A stretch of DNA of 64,000 nucleotides from Prescottella equi (GCF_020171745.1 NZ_JAIVAH010000018.1:1-64000), one strand, 5' to 3'; counted from the stretch's first letter, positions 50,291-60,216 are shown. The notes: generated from the sequence alone by a model not told the origin. Numbers and translations are program-made.

Positions 50291-50560
50291 ATGCAAGGTC
50301 TGGCTGTGGTGCTGTTTCCTGTGCTGCTGATGCTGTTCGCTCTGGCCATGGAGCGCGTCGAGTTCCGGCTCCGTCGACTCACGGTCCGCGAACAGGAGGT
50401 CGAGGAGTTCCTCGACCAGGCGAGCCAGTCGGAGGTGGCGACGCTCGCGTCCGAGGGCTTCCCGCACGCCCTGGCCCGTTTCAACCGCCGTCGGCGCAGT
50501 GGCCGCGGCGAGGCCGACGATTCGGACGATGCCGACAGGACCGCCCGCCGGGCGAGCTGA
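50291..50560 (+). CDS. Small membrane protein, Rv3675-like
   Basis: This is an 89-residue protein. One N-terminal helix (MQGLAVVLFPVLLMLFALAM) is followed by a charged cytoplasmic domain (RVEFRLRRLTVREQEVEEFL) and an Arg/Asp-rich tail. The ATG at 50291 opens the membrane helix. It lies between nth and crp in the same place as Rv3675. No function is known for the family. Confidence 0.75.
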   Translation: MQGLAVVLFPVLLMLFALAMERVEFRLRRLTVREQEVEEFLDQASQSEVATLASEGFPHALARFNRRRRSGRGEADDSDDADRTARRAS

Positions 50561-50770
50561 AACGACACCGGCCGAGATGCGGCCGACCCGAATCATGTTG
50601 TCCCGACACTCCGAATCGGGCATCTTCCGCAAAGTTGTGAAACTCTACGTGGTGTCCGTGACTCGTCACACAGGCGCGGCAAGTAGACTTTGTGTGCGTA
50701 CTCGTTGCATGAGACCTCCGTCATGTGCAGCAACTTGCATCGATGAACAGTTTTTCCCAAAGGAGCGCAC

Positions 50771-51445
50771 GTGGACGAGGTCCTGGCCAGAGCCGGCATC
50801 TTCCAAGGAGTCGAGCCCTCGGCGGTGGCTGCACTGGTCAAGCAGCTTCAGCCCGTCGATTTCCCGCGCGGGCACGTCATCTTCAACGAGAATGAGCCCG
50901 GTGACCGGCTGTACATCATCGTTTCCGGCAAGGTGAAGCTCGGCCGCCGCTCGCCGGACGGCCGCGAGAACCTGCTGACGATCATGGGTCCGTCGGACAT
51001 GTTCGGCGAACTCTCCATCTTCGATCCGGGTCCCCGCACCTCGACCGCGACCACCGTCACCGAGGTCCGCGCCGTGAGCATGGACCGGGACGCCCTCAAG
51101 TCGTGGATCGACCAGCGTCCGGAGATCGCGGAGCAGCTGCTGCGCGTCCTCGCACGTCGTCTGCGTCGTACCAACAACAACCTCGCGGACCTGATCTTCA
51201 CCGACGTCCCCGGTCGTGTCGCGAAGGCGCTGCTGCAGCTCGCCCAGCGCTTCGGCACCCAGGAGGCCGGCTCGCTCCGCGTCACGCACGACCTGACGCA
51301 GGAAGAGATCGCCCAGCTCGTCGGCGCGTCCCGCGAGACCGTGAACAAGGCCCTGGCCGACTTCGCGCACCGCGGCTGGCTGCGACTCGAGGGCAAGAGC
51401 GTCCTGATCTCCGACTCGGAGCGTCTGGCGCGTCGCGCTCGCTGA
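50771..51445 (+). CDS. crp: cAMP-responsive regulator Crp (Rv3676/GlxR-like)
   Basis: This is a 224-residue CRP/FNR-family protein. The GTG start follows AAAGGAG at 6 bases. The cNMP-binding beta roll includes [18 protein letters not shown] and the phosphate-binding cassette [17 protein letters not shown]. The C-terminal HTH is [20 protein letters not shown]. It is the global carbon and respiration regulator of this group. A perfect target site lies upstream of acs (33083-33106), and a looser one at 55017-55032. A 16-bp terminator follows. Confidence 0.97.
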   Translation: MDEVLARAGIFQGVEPSAVAALVKQLQPVDFPRGHVIFNENEPGDRLYIIVSGKVKLGRRSPDGRENLLTIMGPSDMFGELSIFDPGPRTSTATTVTEVRAVSMDRDALKSWIDQRPEIAEQLLRVLARRLRRTNNNLADLIFTDVPGRVAKALLQLAQRFGTQEAGSLRVTHDLTQEEIAQLVGASRETVNKALADFAHRGWLRLEGKSVLISDSERLARRAR

Positions 51446-51474
51446 TCGCCTCCGGCGTCGGCACCTGAACAATC

Positions 51475-51510
51475 GAAGCCGCCCTGTCCCACGCGGGACA
51501 GGGCGGCTTC
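51475..51510 (+). terminator. crp terminator
   Basis: A perfect 16-bp stem (51475-51490 with 51495-51510) with loop ACGC lies 29 bases after the crp stop; GCTGTTCC follows. Confidence 0.85.
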
Positions 51511-51604
51511 GCTGTTCCCGGCCGTGTCCGATATAGCAGTACGGACATATCTCGAGTCCGATTTCGCATTCGACAGGCATTCGCACGCGCCCGAGGATGG
51601 GACG

Positions 51605-52462
51605 GTGACCGACCCGCAGATCGACGCGGACTACAACGTCCGCAACACCGTCTCCCCCCAACTGTTCGACGCGACCGTCGAGGAGTATCGACGGCGCTCG
51701 CGGGAGACCGTCGACGGACTCGACGGATTCGCCGATCTTCGCTTCGATCCCGACAGCACCGAACGCCTCGACGTCTGGGGAACCGGACCGGGACTGCGTC
51801 CGGTGTTCGTGGCCGTCCACGGCGGGTACTGGCGGGCGCTGTCGCGGCACCACACCGCGTTCATGGCGCGCATGCTCGACGACGCCGGGATCGCCACCGT
51901 CGCGGTCGACTACGGACTGGCACCCCACACGCCGCTCGAGGAGATCGTCCGGCAGGTCCGGGCGGCGGTCGCCTGGGTGTACCACCACGGTGCCGAGCAC
52001 GGACTCGACCGGGACCGGATCGTGGTGGGGGGCAGCTCCGCGGGCGGTCACCTGACCGCCACCACGATGGTGTCCGGGTGGCAGGCCGATTTCGGACTGC
52101 CCGACGACGTCGTGCGCGCCGCGATGCCGATCAGTGGACTGTTCGACATCCGCCCGCTCGTGAACTCGTTCGCCAACGAGTGGCTGAGCCTGGACGACAC
52201 CCGTGCGAGCGCCCTGAGCCCGATGCTGCAGACCGATCGTGTGGGCCCGCGCGCGGTGATCGCGGTCGCGGAGCACGACGGCGTCGGTTTCCTCGAGCAG
52301 AGCCGGATGTTCCACAGCGCGTGGGCACGCCGGTCGGAGAGCGAACTACTGGTCGTCCCCGACCGCAACCACTACGACATCTTCCTCGATCTCACCGAAC
52401 CGGACTCCGCGCTCAGTCGCGCGCTACTGGGGTTGTTCGCCGGTCTCGGCGACCCGTCCTGA
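51605..52462 (+). CDS. Alpha/beta hydrolase, kynurenine formamidase-like
   Basis: This is a 285-residue hydrolase with a GTG start at 51605. VHGGYWRALSRH is the oxyanion loop typical of arylformamidases (HGGYW), the Ser nucleophile is in VGGSSAGG, Asp in VAEHDG and His in RNHYDIF. Because it is next to a 3-hydroxyanthranilate degradation cluster, hydrolysis of N-formylkynurenine is a reasonable proposal, but other carboxylesterase roles remain possible. It is followed 106 bases later by a LysR regulator on the same strand. Confidence 0.75.
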   Translation: MTDPQIDADYNVRNTVSPQLFDATVEEYRRRSRETVDGLDGFADLRFDPDSTERLDVWGTGPGLRPVFVAVHGGYWRALSRHHTAFMARMLDDAGIATVAVDYGLAPHTPLEEIVRQVRAAVAWVYHHGAEHGLDRDRIVVGGSSAGGHLTATTMVSGWQADFGLPDDVVRAAMPISGLFDIRPLVNSFANEWLSLDDTRASALSPMLQTDRVGPRAVIAVAEHDGVGFLEQSRMFHSAWARRSESELLVVPDRNHYDIFLDLTEPDSALSRALLGLFAGLGDPS

Positions 52463-52568
52463 CACGATGGCGGCACGCGAAAGCTGCTTCACCGCAATAC
52501 AGTTGCGCATCGCAACCACCAAATCGCTGACGGTATACGCGGGACAGGGTCGTCGCTAGGATTCCCCC

Positions 52569-53501
52569 ATGGACATGCCCAAACTGCTGGACGGGCGCCT
52601 CAAGCTCCGCCACCTTCTCCTCGTCGACGCACTGACCAGTCAGGGCAGCGTCGTCGCCGCGGCCGCGGCCCTGCATGTCACCCAGCCGGTCGCGACACGG
52701 AGCCTGCACGACATCGAGTCCATTCTCGGTGTCTCCCTGTACGACCGGGGGCCTCGCGGCATCACTCCGACGATCTTCGGGGAGGCGTTCACCGCGCATG
52801 CCCGCGCGGTGATCGCGCAGCTGACGCAGGCCGGTCGGCATGTCGTCGAGCTCGCGGACGCCGACCGTGGAACCGTGGTCGTGGGAACACATCTCGCGGG
52901 TTCGAATGTGCTCCTGCCCGGCGCGATCGCCCGGCTGAAGAAGGAGCGCCCACTTCTGACAGTGGTGGTCCGCGAGGGCACCCCGGAGATGCTGCTGACC
53001 GAACTGCAGTCCGGGCGTATCGATCTCATCGTCGGCCGGCTCACGTCCCCCACCGACGAGATGGCCGTGCGCCGCACGTTGTACGCCGAATCGGTCGAGC
53101 TCGTGACGCGTCGGGGCCACCCCCTGGCCGGCCGGAGCGAGATCCAGCTGAGCGATCTCACGCAGTACCCCTGGATCCTGCCGGGCGTGGAGACGGCACT
53201 GCGCCGCGAACTCGAGGAGTTCTTCGCCCGCAACAGCCTCGCGCTGCCCGAGAACCGGGTGGAGGCCACGTCGTTCCTCACGGTGCGTCAGCTACTGATC
53301 GAGACCGACATGGTCGCGGTCCTCCCCAGCCTCATCCCCCGCGACGACGTTCGGCTCACCACCCTGCCGATCACGCTGGATCCGATCGGCCACAGCGTCG
53401 GCATCACACTGTCGGCCGGACGCACCCTGAGCCCGTCGGCCTCCGCACTGGTGGACTTCCTTGCCGAGTTCGCGGCCGAGATCGCACCGGCCCGAGCCTG
53501 A
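52569..53501 (+). CDS. LysR-family transcriptional regulator
   Basis: This 310-residue protein has an N-terminal winged HTH (LLLVDALTSQGSVVAAAAAL) followed by a helix/linker and a PBP2-like effector domain (GTVVVGTHLAGSNVLLPGAI; LLTELQSGRIDLIVGRL). It resembles the GbpR/PcaQ branch that controls aromatic and sugar-acid catabolism. It is convergent with the MHS transporter and probably regulates that gene or the 3-hydroxyanthranilate operon, which is inference. Confidence 0.9.
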   Translation: MDMPKLLDGRLKLRHLLLVDALTSQGSVVAAAAALHVTQPVATRSLHDIESILGVSLYDRGPRGITPTIFGEAFTAHARAVIAQLTQAGRHVVELADADRGTVVVGTHLAGSNVLLPGAIARLKKERPLLTVVVREGTPEMLLTELQSGRIDLIVGRLTSPTDEMAVRRTLYAESVELVTRRGHPLAGRSEIQLSDLTQYPWILPGVETALRRELEEFFARNSLALPENRVEATSFLTVRQLLIETDMVAVLPSLIPRDDVRLTTLPITLDPIGHSVGITLSAGRTLSPSASALVDFLAEFAAEIAPARA

Positions 53502-53516
53502 CACGGAGAACGAGTC

Positions 53517-53547
53517 GGAGCCGCCCACCGAGAAGGTGGACGGCTCC
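53517..53547. terminator. Hairpin between convergent lysR and transporter genes
   Basis: A 13-bp stem (53517-53529 with 53535-53547) with one mismatch and a 5-base loop lies 15 bases after lysR and 16 bases after the end of the convergent transporter gene. It probably serves both. Confidence 0.7.
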
Positions 53548-53563
53548 GGTTCCCCCGACGGGA

Positions 53564-54907
53564 TCAGGCGGGAACGACCGCAGGTTCGTCGTGCTGCAGG
53601 CCCCGCGAGGAGTCCGGCACGACCCGGAACAGGGCGATCGCACCGACCAGGCTGATCGCGCAGACGGTCGCGAGGTACCACGTGACGCCGGCGGACGATC
53701 CGGTGGCGTCCAGCAGCGCGGTGGCGATCATCGGCGCGAGACCGCCGCCCAGGATCGCGCCGCTCTGCAGGATCAGCGACGAACCCGAGTAGCGCACCTT
53801 CGCGGGGAACGTGTCGGCGATGATGCTGCCCTGCACGCAGTGCGTGACCGGGACGATCAGACCCATACCGAGGAACGCGATCACGGCGATCACCGAGTTC
53901 TCGGTGTTGAGCAGCGGGAAGAACACGATGCACCACGCCAGGATCGCCGCCGAGCCCGCGATGAACATCGTGCGGCGACCGTGCTTGTCGGCCACCCTGG
54001 TCCACACCGGAATCGACGCGAACCACAGCACGGCGGCGGCCGTCACGCACAGGATCAGGAACTGCTTGTCGAAGCCGAGGTGCTGACTGCCGTAGGACAG
54101 CGAGAACACCATGAAGGCGTACGCGACCGCAGAGTTCGCGAGAACCGCGAGCAGGGTGAGCGACAGGCGCGGGAAGCCGACCTTCAACGACTCACGCAGC
54201 GGGAACTTCGACACCTCGTTGTTCTCGACGATCCCGGTGAACGACGGGGATTCGGTGACCCGCAGACGGATGACGAGACCGATTGCGACGAGAACGAAGC
54301 TGAGCAGGAACGGGATCCGCCAGCCCCACGAGGAGAACGCGCTGTCCGACATCACCGAACTGGTGGTCAGGAAGATGCCGTTCGCGAGCACCAGCCCGGC
54401 CGGCGTGCCCATCTGGGGGAAGCCGGCATAGAGATTCTTCTTCCCGGCGGGGGCGTGCTCCATCGACATCAGTGTCGCTCCGGCACCCTCACCGCCGAGT
54501 CCGATGCCCTGCACGACGCGCATCGCCACGAGCAGGATCGGGGCCCACACTCCGATCGCGTCGTAGTTGGGGATGAGGCCGATCAAGGTCGAGCCGATGC
54601 CCATCATGACGAGCGAGACCACGAGCGTCGCCTTGCGGCCGATCCGGTCTCCGTAGTGCCCGAACACCAGGCCGCCGAGCGGACGGGCGATGAACCCGAC
54701 TGCGAACGTACTGAACGCGGCGAGCGTACCGGCCGTAGGACTCAGGCTCGGGAAGAACTGCTTGTTGAAGATCAGGGCGGCGGCAGTGCCGTAGAGGAAG
54801 AAGTCGTACCACTCGAGGGTGGTGCCGGCCAGGGTCGCCATGGCGACGCGGCTGCGCGCGGCCGGGGCGGGGGCGGGGCCCCGCCCTCGTGTCGTACTGT
54901 CGGTCAT
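53564..54907 (-). CDS. MFS transporter, MHS family, linked to aromatic catabolism
   Basis: This 447-residue protein has about 12 helices. TTLEWYDFFLYGTAAALIF and GHYGDRIGRKATLVVSL are MHS-family marks, as is VVQGIGLGGEGAGATL. It is clearly related to, but distinct from, the transporter at 39087-40487. Position between lysR and the 3-hydroxyanthranilate operon suggests uptake of an aromatic acid such as anthranilate, hydroxyanthranilate or kynurenine. A TGAGA-N6-TCACA sequence lies about 110 bases upstream. Confidence 0.88.
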   Translation of the reverse strand: MTDSTTRGRGPAPAPAARSRVAMATLAGTTLEWYDFFLYGTAAALIFNKQFFPSLSPTAGTLAAFSTFAVGFIARPLGGLVFGHYGDRIGRKATLVVSLVMMGIGSTLIGLIPNYDAIGVWAPILLVAMRVVQGIGLGGEGAGATLMSMEHAPAGKKNLYAGFPQMGTPAGLVLANGIFLTTSSVMSDSAFSSWGWRIPFLLSFVLVAIGLVIRLRVTESPSFTGIVENNEVSKFPLRESLKVGFPRLSLTLLAVLANSAVAYAFMVFSLSYGSQHLGFDKQFLILCVTAAAVLWFASIPVWTRVADKHGRRTMFIAGSAAILAWCIVFFPLLNTENSVIAVIAFLGMGLIVPVTHCVQGSIIADTFPAKVRYSGSSLILQSGAILGGGLAPMIATALLDATGSSAGVTWYLATVCAISLVGAIALFRVVPDSSRGLQHDEPAVVPA

Positions 54908-55016
54908 CGCAGATACCTATCGGGTGTCGAGGGGAGGCGGTCGGATATCCGAGATCCGTTCTTCGCCAAAGGAATCCGGCGGCCTTTTCGGCCTCGTACG
55001 AAAGATTCTGCACGCG

Positions 55017-55032
55017 TGAGACATGACTCACA
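55017..55032. promoter_or_regulatory. Possible Crp-type site upstream of the transporter
   Basis: TGAGA (55017-55021), six bases, then TCACA (55028-55032) matches the Crp consensus at nine of ten positions. It sits between the transporter start (54907) and the end of the ACMSD gene (55074). Function is untested. Confidence 0.35.
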
Positions 55033-55073
55033 AATGCCGAATCGGCCGCCGGGTATCTCAATTTGGCTATGCC

Positions 55074-56078
55074 TCAGGCGATGTCGGAGAGCCCGAGGAA
55101 CCGCTCGGCATTGCCGCGCTGGATCAGGTCCCGCGAGACCTCGTCCAGGAACTCACTCTTGCGCACGACCTCCCCCACCGGCCGCTCCCCCAGCGGGTAC
55201 GGATAGTCGCTGCCCACCATGACTCGGTCCACACCGACGGTGTCGACCAGCAGGCGCAGCGCACGGTCGTCGAACACCACCGAGTCCACGTAGAACCGGC
55301 CGAGGTAGTGCGACGGCGGCATCTCGGACGTGCCGATGATGTCGTTGCGACGGTGCCAGGCGTTCTCCATCCGCCCGAGCCAGAACGCGAACGATCCACC
55401 GCCGTGGGCGAACCCGATCTTCAGCCGGTCGTCGATGCGGTCGAAGACACCACCGAGGATCAGCGCCAGGATCGACAGGTGGGTCTCGGCCGGCATCGCG
55501 GTGAGCCACTGCGCCATCCACCGATCCAGGCGCGGCGACGAGTCCATGTCCCACGGATGCACGAACACCGGGACGTCGAGCGACGCGCAGTGCTGCAGGA
55601 ACGTCACGACGCCCTCGCTGTCGAGGTCGCGGTCGCCCACGTGGTTGCCGATCTCGACGCCGCGGTGCCCGTTGGCGACACAGCGTTCCACCTCACGGCA
55701 GGCCGCGTCGGCGTCCTGCAGCGGCACCTGACAGAACGGGATCAGCCGGTCCGGGGCCGGGGCGACGATGTCGAGTGCGAGGTCGTTGAAGATGCGGGAG
55801 ATCCGCTCGGCCTGCTCCCCGGTGCGCCCGTAGTTGAAGAACGCCGGCGTGGGCGAGACCACCTGGGTCCGGACACCGTCGGCATCCATGTCCCGCAGTC
55901 TCGTCCCGGCATCCCAGGCGTCGGCCTGGATGCGCCGGAACTCCTTGGAGCCCATCATGATGACGGCCTCCGACTCGCTCTCGACCCGTAGCCACGGGGC
56001 GTCCGGACCGGCGTCCGCGGTGAGGTCGGGCCACCCCTTGGGGACGTAGTGGGTGTGGATGTCGATGATGCCGCTCAC
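55074..56078 (-). CDS. nbaD: 2-amino-3-carboxymuconate-6-semialdehyde decarboxylase (ACMSD)
   Basis: This 334-residue amidohydrolase-family enzyme decarboxylates the ring-cleavage product of 3-hydroxyanthranilate and so diverts it from quinolinate and NAD synthesis. A metal site HTH lies at residues 8-10 (VSGIIDIHTHYVPKGW). Further zinc ligands are probably the His in VFVHPWDMD and the Asp in MVGSDYPYPLG. The GTG at 56078 follows the dioxygenase stop by one base, with GGAAAGGG ahead. It is the last gene of the operon. Confidence 0.9.
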   Translation of the reverse strand: MSGIIDIHTHYVPKGWPDLTADAGPDAPWLRVESESEAVIMMGSKEFRRIQADAWDAGTRLRDMDADGVRTQVVSPTPAFFNYGRTGEQAERISRIFNDLALDIVAPAPDRLIPFCQVPLQDADAACREVERCVANGHRGVEIGNHVGDRDLDSEGVVTFLQHCASLDVPVFVHPWDMDSSPRLDRWMAQWLTAMPAETHLSILALILGGVFDRIDDRLKIGFAHGGGSFAFWLGRMENAWHRRNDIIGTSEMPPSHYLGRFYVDSVVFDDRALRLLVDTVGVDRVMVGSDYPYPLGERPVGEVVRKSEFLDEVSRDLIQRGNAERFLGLSDIA

Positions 56079-56079
56079 G

Positions 56080-56601
56080 TCAGCCCTTTCCGGGGTGCAG
56101 TGCACCGCAGTTGTCGCACGTGCGGGCCTGCTCGTCCTCGTAGAACTGCACGAACACGGGCGGCAGGTCGGCGACGATGTCGCGCACCTGCAGCTCGATC
56201 TCGTGGATGAGGTGGTTGCAGTCCAGGCAGTACCACTGGAACTTCTCGAGGGTGCCCTCGCGCCGAACCCGCTCGATGACCAGACCGATCGAGCCCGCGG
56301 TGGGCCGCTGCGGCGAGTGCGGCAGATTGCCCGGCAGCAGCCAGGTCTCGCCCTCGCGGATGTGGACCCGCTGCGGCCCGTCCTCGGTCATGACGTCGAC
56401 GTGGATGTCGCCCTCGAGCTGGTAGAACCACTCCTCGTACGGGTCGAGGTGGTAGTCGGTGCGCTGGTTGGGTCCGCCGACGACCTGGACGATGAAGTCG
56501 TCGCCGAGCGCCATCGTCTGGTTGTTCACCGGCGGCGCGAGCAGATGGCGGTTCTCGGCGATCCACTTCTGGAAGTCGATGACGGGCGGGATACTGGTCA
56601 T
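56080..56601 (-). CDS. nbaC: 3-hydroxyanthranilate 3,4-dioxygenase
   Basis: This 173-residue cupin dioxygenase opens the aromatic ring of 3-hydroxyanthranilate. Catalytic iron ligands H51, E57 and H95 are present ([20 protein letters not shown]), with the same numbering as the well-studied Cupriavidus enzyme. The bacterial rubredoxin-like iron site is complete at C125, C128, C162 and C165. The ATG overlaps the upstream RidA gene as ATGA. The product goes to the ACMSD encoded next. Confidence 0.95.
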   Translation of the reverse strand: MTSIPPVIDFQKWIAENRHLLAPPVNNQTMALGDDFIVQVVGGPNQRTDYHLDPYEEWFYQLEGDIHVDVMTEDGPQRVHIREGETWLLPGNLPHSPQRPTAGSIGLVIERVRREGTLEKFQWYCLDCNHLIHEIELQVRDIVADLPPVFVQFYEDEQARTCDNCGALHPGKG

Positions 56602-57056
56602 GAGTGATCCTTCGTGTCGGCGGAGGTCGTGCGTCGGTCGGCGGGGAGGTACGCCACGCCCTGGATTTCGATCAGTAGGTGCGGGTGCGGAAGCTGGTGC
56701 ACCGCAACCGTGGTTCGGGTGGGACCGGTCTCGTCGAACATCTCGGCGTACACCTCGTTGTATCCGCCGAAGTCGTTCATCGAGACGAGGTAGGACGTGA
56801 CCTGGACCAGGTCGCTCAGGTCGCCGCCGACCTCGGCCAGGATCGCCGCGATGTTCTCGATCACCGCGCGGGTCTGGGCTCGGATGTCGAGGTTGGTCGT
56901 TCCCATCTCGTCGACCTCGACGCCGACGAATGTGTTGTCCGGGCGGCGTGAACTGGTCCCGGAGACGTAGACGAAGTCACCGGCCACCTTCACGTGTGGG
57001 AAGCGCCCGCGAGGTGTGGCCAGGCGCTCGATCACCTTGGCGGCATTGTCGCTCAT
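56598..57056 (-). CDS. RidA-family 2-aminomuconate deaminase-like protein
   Basis: This 152-residue protein has a YjgF/RidA fold, with [30 protein letters not shown] and a C-terminal [24 protein letters not shown]. The Arg of the RTTVAV segment and the terminal acidic residue are the usual ligand-binding points. In the 3-hydroxyanthranilate pathway the NbaF-type member deaminates 2-aminomuconate to 4-oxalocrotonate. ATGA overlaps on both sides show tight coupling. Confidence 0.87.
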   Translation of the reverse strand: MSDNAAKVIERLATPRGRFPHVKVAGDFVYVSGTSSRRPDNTFVGVEVDEMGTTNLDIRAQTRAVIENIAAILAEVGGDLSDLVQVTSYLVSMNDFGGYNEVYAEMFDETGPTRTTVAVHQLPHPHLLIEIQGVAYLPADRRTTSADTKDHS

Positions 57057-57832
57057 GCGATTCCCTCCACCGTCACGCTGCCCAGACCATCGATGTCGCA
57101 TCGCGCGACGCCGACGGTGAGCGGGATCGCCGCCGTCGCGGCGCCCGCGAGAACGACGTCGCCGGCGCGCAGCGGGATGCGTCGGCGCCGGCTCATGTCG
57201 AGCAGCGCGTGCAGCGCATTGACAGGGTCGTCGAGGATCGCGGCGGTGGAGCCGTCGACCGTCTGCCCGCCCGCTTCGAGGCGCACCGCGAGATCGCCGA
57301 CAGACCGCACCGACTGCCACCGGCCGACGACATACGCGGCCGCGGACGTGTTGTCGGCAACCACGTCGGTGTAGGTGAATCGGAAGTCCCGGTAGCGGGA
57401 GTCGATGATCTCCATCGCCGGAGCGACCGCGTCGATGCAGTCCTCGATATCGACGGTGGGGTCGTCGAGGTCGACGTCGCGCGCCAGGCGGTATGCGATC
57501 TCGGGCTCGATCTTGGGGTGGATGAAGCGGTGGAGATCCACGGTTCCACCGTCGTCGACGGTCATGGTGTCGGTGAGCCGGCCGACGATCACGTCGGACA
57601 CCCCCATCTGGGCCATCTTCGCCTTGCTCGTGAAACCGAGCTTGACGCCGACGAGCGTCTCGCCGCGGTCCAGACGACGTCCGACGAGCGCCTCCTGGAT
57701 GCGGTACGCGTCGTCGACGCCCAGCTCGACGTCGTCCGCGAGGCTGAGGGTGTCGTGCACCCCCACCTGCGCGCCGTCGAGTCGCTGCGCGAGCGCCTCG
57801 ATCTCGTTGCTGCTCAATGTCTTCGATGTCAC
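57053..57832 (-). CDS. 4-oxalocrotonate decarboxylase / 2-keto-4-pentenoate hydratase family
   Basis: This 259-residue enzyme of the hydratase/decarboxylase family (NbaG-like) has the conserved [17 protein letters not shown] and the metal-binding [13 protein letters not shown] with its Glu-x-Glu. Within this operon the expected step is decarboxylation of 4-oxalocrotonate to 2-oxopent-4-enoate. Decarboxylase and hydratase members are hard to tell apart by eye, so the exact reaction is tentative. No other lower meta-pathway gene (hydratase, aldolase, acetaldehyde dehydrogenase) lies in the window. Confidence 0.87.
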   Translation of the reverse strand: MTSKTLSSNEIEALAQRLDGAQVGVHDTLSLADDVELGVDDAYRIQEALVGRRLDRGETLVGVKLGFTSKAKMAQMGVSDVIVGRLTDTMTVDDGGTVDLHRFIHPKIEPEIAYRLARDVDLDDPTVDIEDCIDAVAPAMEIIDSRYRDFRFTYTDVVADNTSAAAYVVGRWQSVRSVGDLAVRLEAGGQTVDGSTAAILDDPVNALHALLDMSRRRRIPLRAGDVVLAGAATAAIPLTVGVARCDIDGLGSVTVEGIA

Positions 57833-57850
57833 GGTTATCGCTCCTGAGGG

Positions 57851-59326
57851 TTACAGCGCCACGCACACGTTGGTCGGCTCGGTGTAGAAGTGCAACGAGG
57901 ATTCGCCGCCCTCCCGGCCGATGCCGGAGAGTCCGACACCGCCGAAGGGCGATCGCAGCTCGCGGGTGAACCACGTGTTGACCCAGGAGATCCCGACGTT
58001 CATCTTCTGCGCGACACGGTGTCCGCGTCGCAGGTCGTTGGTCCACACCGACGCGGCCAGGCCGTACTTGGTGTCGTTGGCGAGCGCGATCGCTTCCGCC
58101 TCGGTTTCGAACGGCACCAGCGCCGCCACGGGCCCGAAGATCTCCTCCCGAAGAACGGGGTCCTCGTTGGTCAGCCCGGTCCACAGCGTGGGCTCGATCC
58201 ACGACCCGAACGCGAACTCCTGCCCCAGATCCGGAATCCCGCCGCCGGTCAGGGTCTTGGCCCCCAACTGCTCGGCCATCTTGAAGAAGCTCATCACCTT
58301 GTCGCGGTGTCCCTGCGAGATCAGCGGCCCGGTGGTGGTGGCGGGGTCGGTCGGGTCGCCCAGCCGCAGCCGCTCGGCGCGCTCGGCGAGACCGGTGGCG
58401 ATGTCGTCGAAGATGCTGCGGTGCACGTACACCCGTTCGGTGCACAGGCACACCTGCCCGGTGTTGGTGAACACGGACTTGGTGAGTCCGGTGAGCGCCT
58501 CGTCGAGATCGACGTCGTCGAACACGATCGCGGCGTTCTTTCCCCCGAGTTCGAACGAGACCGGGCGCACTCGCGGTGCAACGGTTTTCATCACGTGCGA
58601 GCCGGTCGCGGAGGAGCCGGTGAAGGTGACGCCGTCGATCCCGGGATGTGCCGTGAGGTACTCACCGGCGGAGTTGCCACCGAAGCCGTGCACGACGTTG
58701 TACACGCCGGCCGGCAGCCCGACCTCGGCGAGCACCTCCGCCAGCAGGGTCGCGGTCGCCGGGGTCTCCTCGCTGGGCTTGACCACCACGGCATTGCCGC
58801 ACGCGAGCGCCGGCGCCACCTTCCAGGTGAGCAGCAGCAGCGGCAGGTTCCACGGCACGATCACCGCGACCACGCCGAGCGGCTTGCGGACCGCGTAGTT
58901 GAGCGCCTGCCGTCCGCCCGCGAGGTCGGTCATGAACGATTCCTGACCGGCGGCGGCCGCGACGTCGGCGAAGGTACGGAAGTTGGTGAGGGCGCGGGCG
59001 ACGTCGAGTTCGCGGGCCTGGGTGATCGGCTTGCCGGTGTCCGCCATCTCGGCGGCGACGAATTCCTCGAAGCGCTCCTCGATACGGTCCGCGGCCCGCC
59101 GCAGGAGTGCGGCACGTTCACGGACCGGGGTGTCGGCCCAGCCGTTGTCGAGCGCCCTACGGGCGGAGTTCACGGCGCGGTCGACCAACGCCTGGTCGGC
59201 CTCGTGCACCTGGGCGAGGACGCGTCCGGTCGCCGGGTCGACCTGGTCGAATCCGCGTCGCGGATCGGGGTCGACGAAGGTGCCGTCGACGAAGTTACGG
59301 ATCCAGCCGTCGAGGATTGAAGTCAT
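57851..59326 (-). CDS. 2-aminomuconate-6-semialdehyde dehydrogenase-like ALDH
   Basis: This 491-residue NAD-dependent aldehyde dehydrogenase has its catalytic Cys in [15 protein letters not shown], the general-base Glu in [12 protein letters not shown], and the cofactor-binding [13 protein letters not shown]. Members of this group (NbaE, AmnC, hydroxymuconic semialdehyde dehydrogenases) oxidise the semialdehyde left after ACMSD. It is first in the operon, 18 bases ahead of the decarboxylase. The promoter should lie in the 104-base gap to tetR. Confidence 0.9.
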   Translation of the reverse strand: MTSILDGWIRNFVDGTFVDPDPRRGFDQVDPATGRVLAQVHEADQALVDRAVNSARRALDNGWADTPVRERAALLRRAADRIEERFEEFVAAEMADTGKPITQARELDVARALTNFRTFADVAAAAGQESFMTDLAGGRQALNYAVRKPLGVVAVIVPWNLPLLLLTWKVAPALACGNAVVVKPSEETPATATLLAEVLAEVGLPAGVYNVVHGFGGNSAGEYLTAHPGIDGVTFTGSSATGSHVMKTVAPRVRPVSFELGGKNAAIVFDDVDLDEALTGLTKSVFTNTGQVCLCTERVYVHRSIFDDIATGLAERAERLRLGDPTDPATTTGPLISQGHRDKVMSFFKMAEQLGAKTLTGGGIPDLGQEFAFGSWIEPTLWTGLTNEDPVLREEIFGPVAALVPFETEAEAIALANDTKYGLAASVWTNDLRRGHRVAQKMNVGISWVNTWFTRELRSPFGGVGLSGIGREGGESSLHFYTEPTNVCVAL

Positions 59327-59430
59327 GGCTCAATGGTCGAGGCCCGTTCCATGCCGAACAAATGCCAAATCAGCTGCGTGCCATGCCTGAAATGACATAC
59401 GTCGCCGACGGGGCTGCGGGAGCGGGCGGT

Positions 59431-60189
59431 TCAGCCCCTCGACACCTCGCGCATGATCCCGTCCAGCAGTTTGGTGAGCCCGTATTCGAACGCGCCGTCC
59501 GGGTCCGCGGGCGCCTGATAGAGCTCACCGACAGCGGAACCCACCCGCGCCGACAGCGGGAACAGACTCGGCGGCATGGCCGCCGCCAGTAACGGGCCGT
59601 ACACCTGCCACCACTCCGCGTCGCTCAGTTGCCGCGTGGCGTCGAGCGCCGCAACCGCCACCCGGGCGTTGCCGGTGGCGAACTCCGACAGCACCGCGAT
59701 CACCCTGTCCATCGCAAGGTCCGACAGGCCGATGCCCTCGATCGCGGCGAGGTGCTGTTCGAAGCGGCGCATGCGCCCCGGACCGAGGACGTGCCGCCAG
59801 GGCGGCACCTCGAGGAGCCAGGGGTGCGCGATCAGCTCGGCGCGGACCTGGCGGGCGATGGCGGCCATGCGTTCACGCGGCCCGAGCTCACCCGAGATCA
59901 GGATGGTGTCCTCGTCCGCGACCGCGTCGACCATGAGGACCGCGAGCGCATCCTTGCTGGGGATGTAGGTGTACAGGCTCATCGGACGCAGCCCCAACTC
60001 GGCGGCGACCGCACGGATGGAGACGCTCGCATACCCCTCCCGGTCGGCGAGAACGATCGCTGCAGCGACAACGGCGTCGACACTGACCGTCTGCTTCGGG
60101 CCACGCCTGACCGGATGCGACGGAAGCTCGTGCCGCCACAACAGGTCGACCACCTGTTTTGCCTGGTCGGCGCTGATCTCCTCGGCCAC
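59431..60189 (-). CDS. TetR-family transcriptional regulator
   Basis: This 252-residue protein has a GTG start at 60189 and GGGG just before it. The HTH lies near residues 40-75 (VAAAIVLADREGYASVSIRAV, then LGLRPMSLYTYIPSKDAL), set behind a 35-residue N-terminal extension. The long C-terminal domain is the TetR_C type found in drug- and aromatic-responsive members. It lies upstream of, and on the same strand as, the catabolic operon, and diverges from the SNF2 gene across a clear dyad (60217-60247), probably its own operator. Confidence 0.9.
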   Translation of the reverse strand: MAEEISADQAKQVVDLLWRHELPSHPVRRGPKQTVSVDAVVAAAIVLADREGYASVSIRAVAAELGLRPMSLYTYIPSKDALAVLMVDAVADEDTILISGELGPRERMAAIARQVRAELIAHPWLLEVPPWRHVLGPGRMRRFEQHLAAIEGIGLSDLAMDRVIAVLSEFATGNARVAVAALDATRQLSDAEWWQVYGPLLAAAMPPSLFPLSARVGSAVGELYQAPADPDGAFEYGLTKLLDGIMREVSRG

Positions 60190-60216
60190 GGATCCCCTTC
60201 GGAACAAATTCGGTAC

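Noticed and set aside
50640-50680. Crp autoregulatory site upstream of crp
   Set aside because: GTGAC-TC-GTCAC is palindromic but has the wrong spacing for TGTGAN6TCACA, so it is not called.
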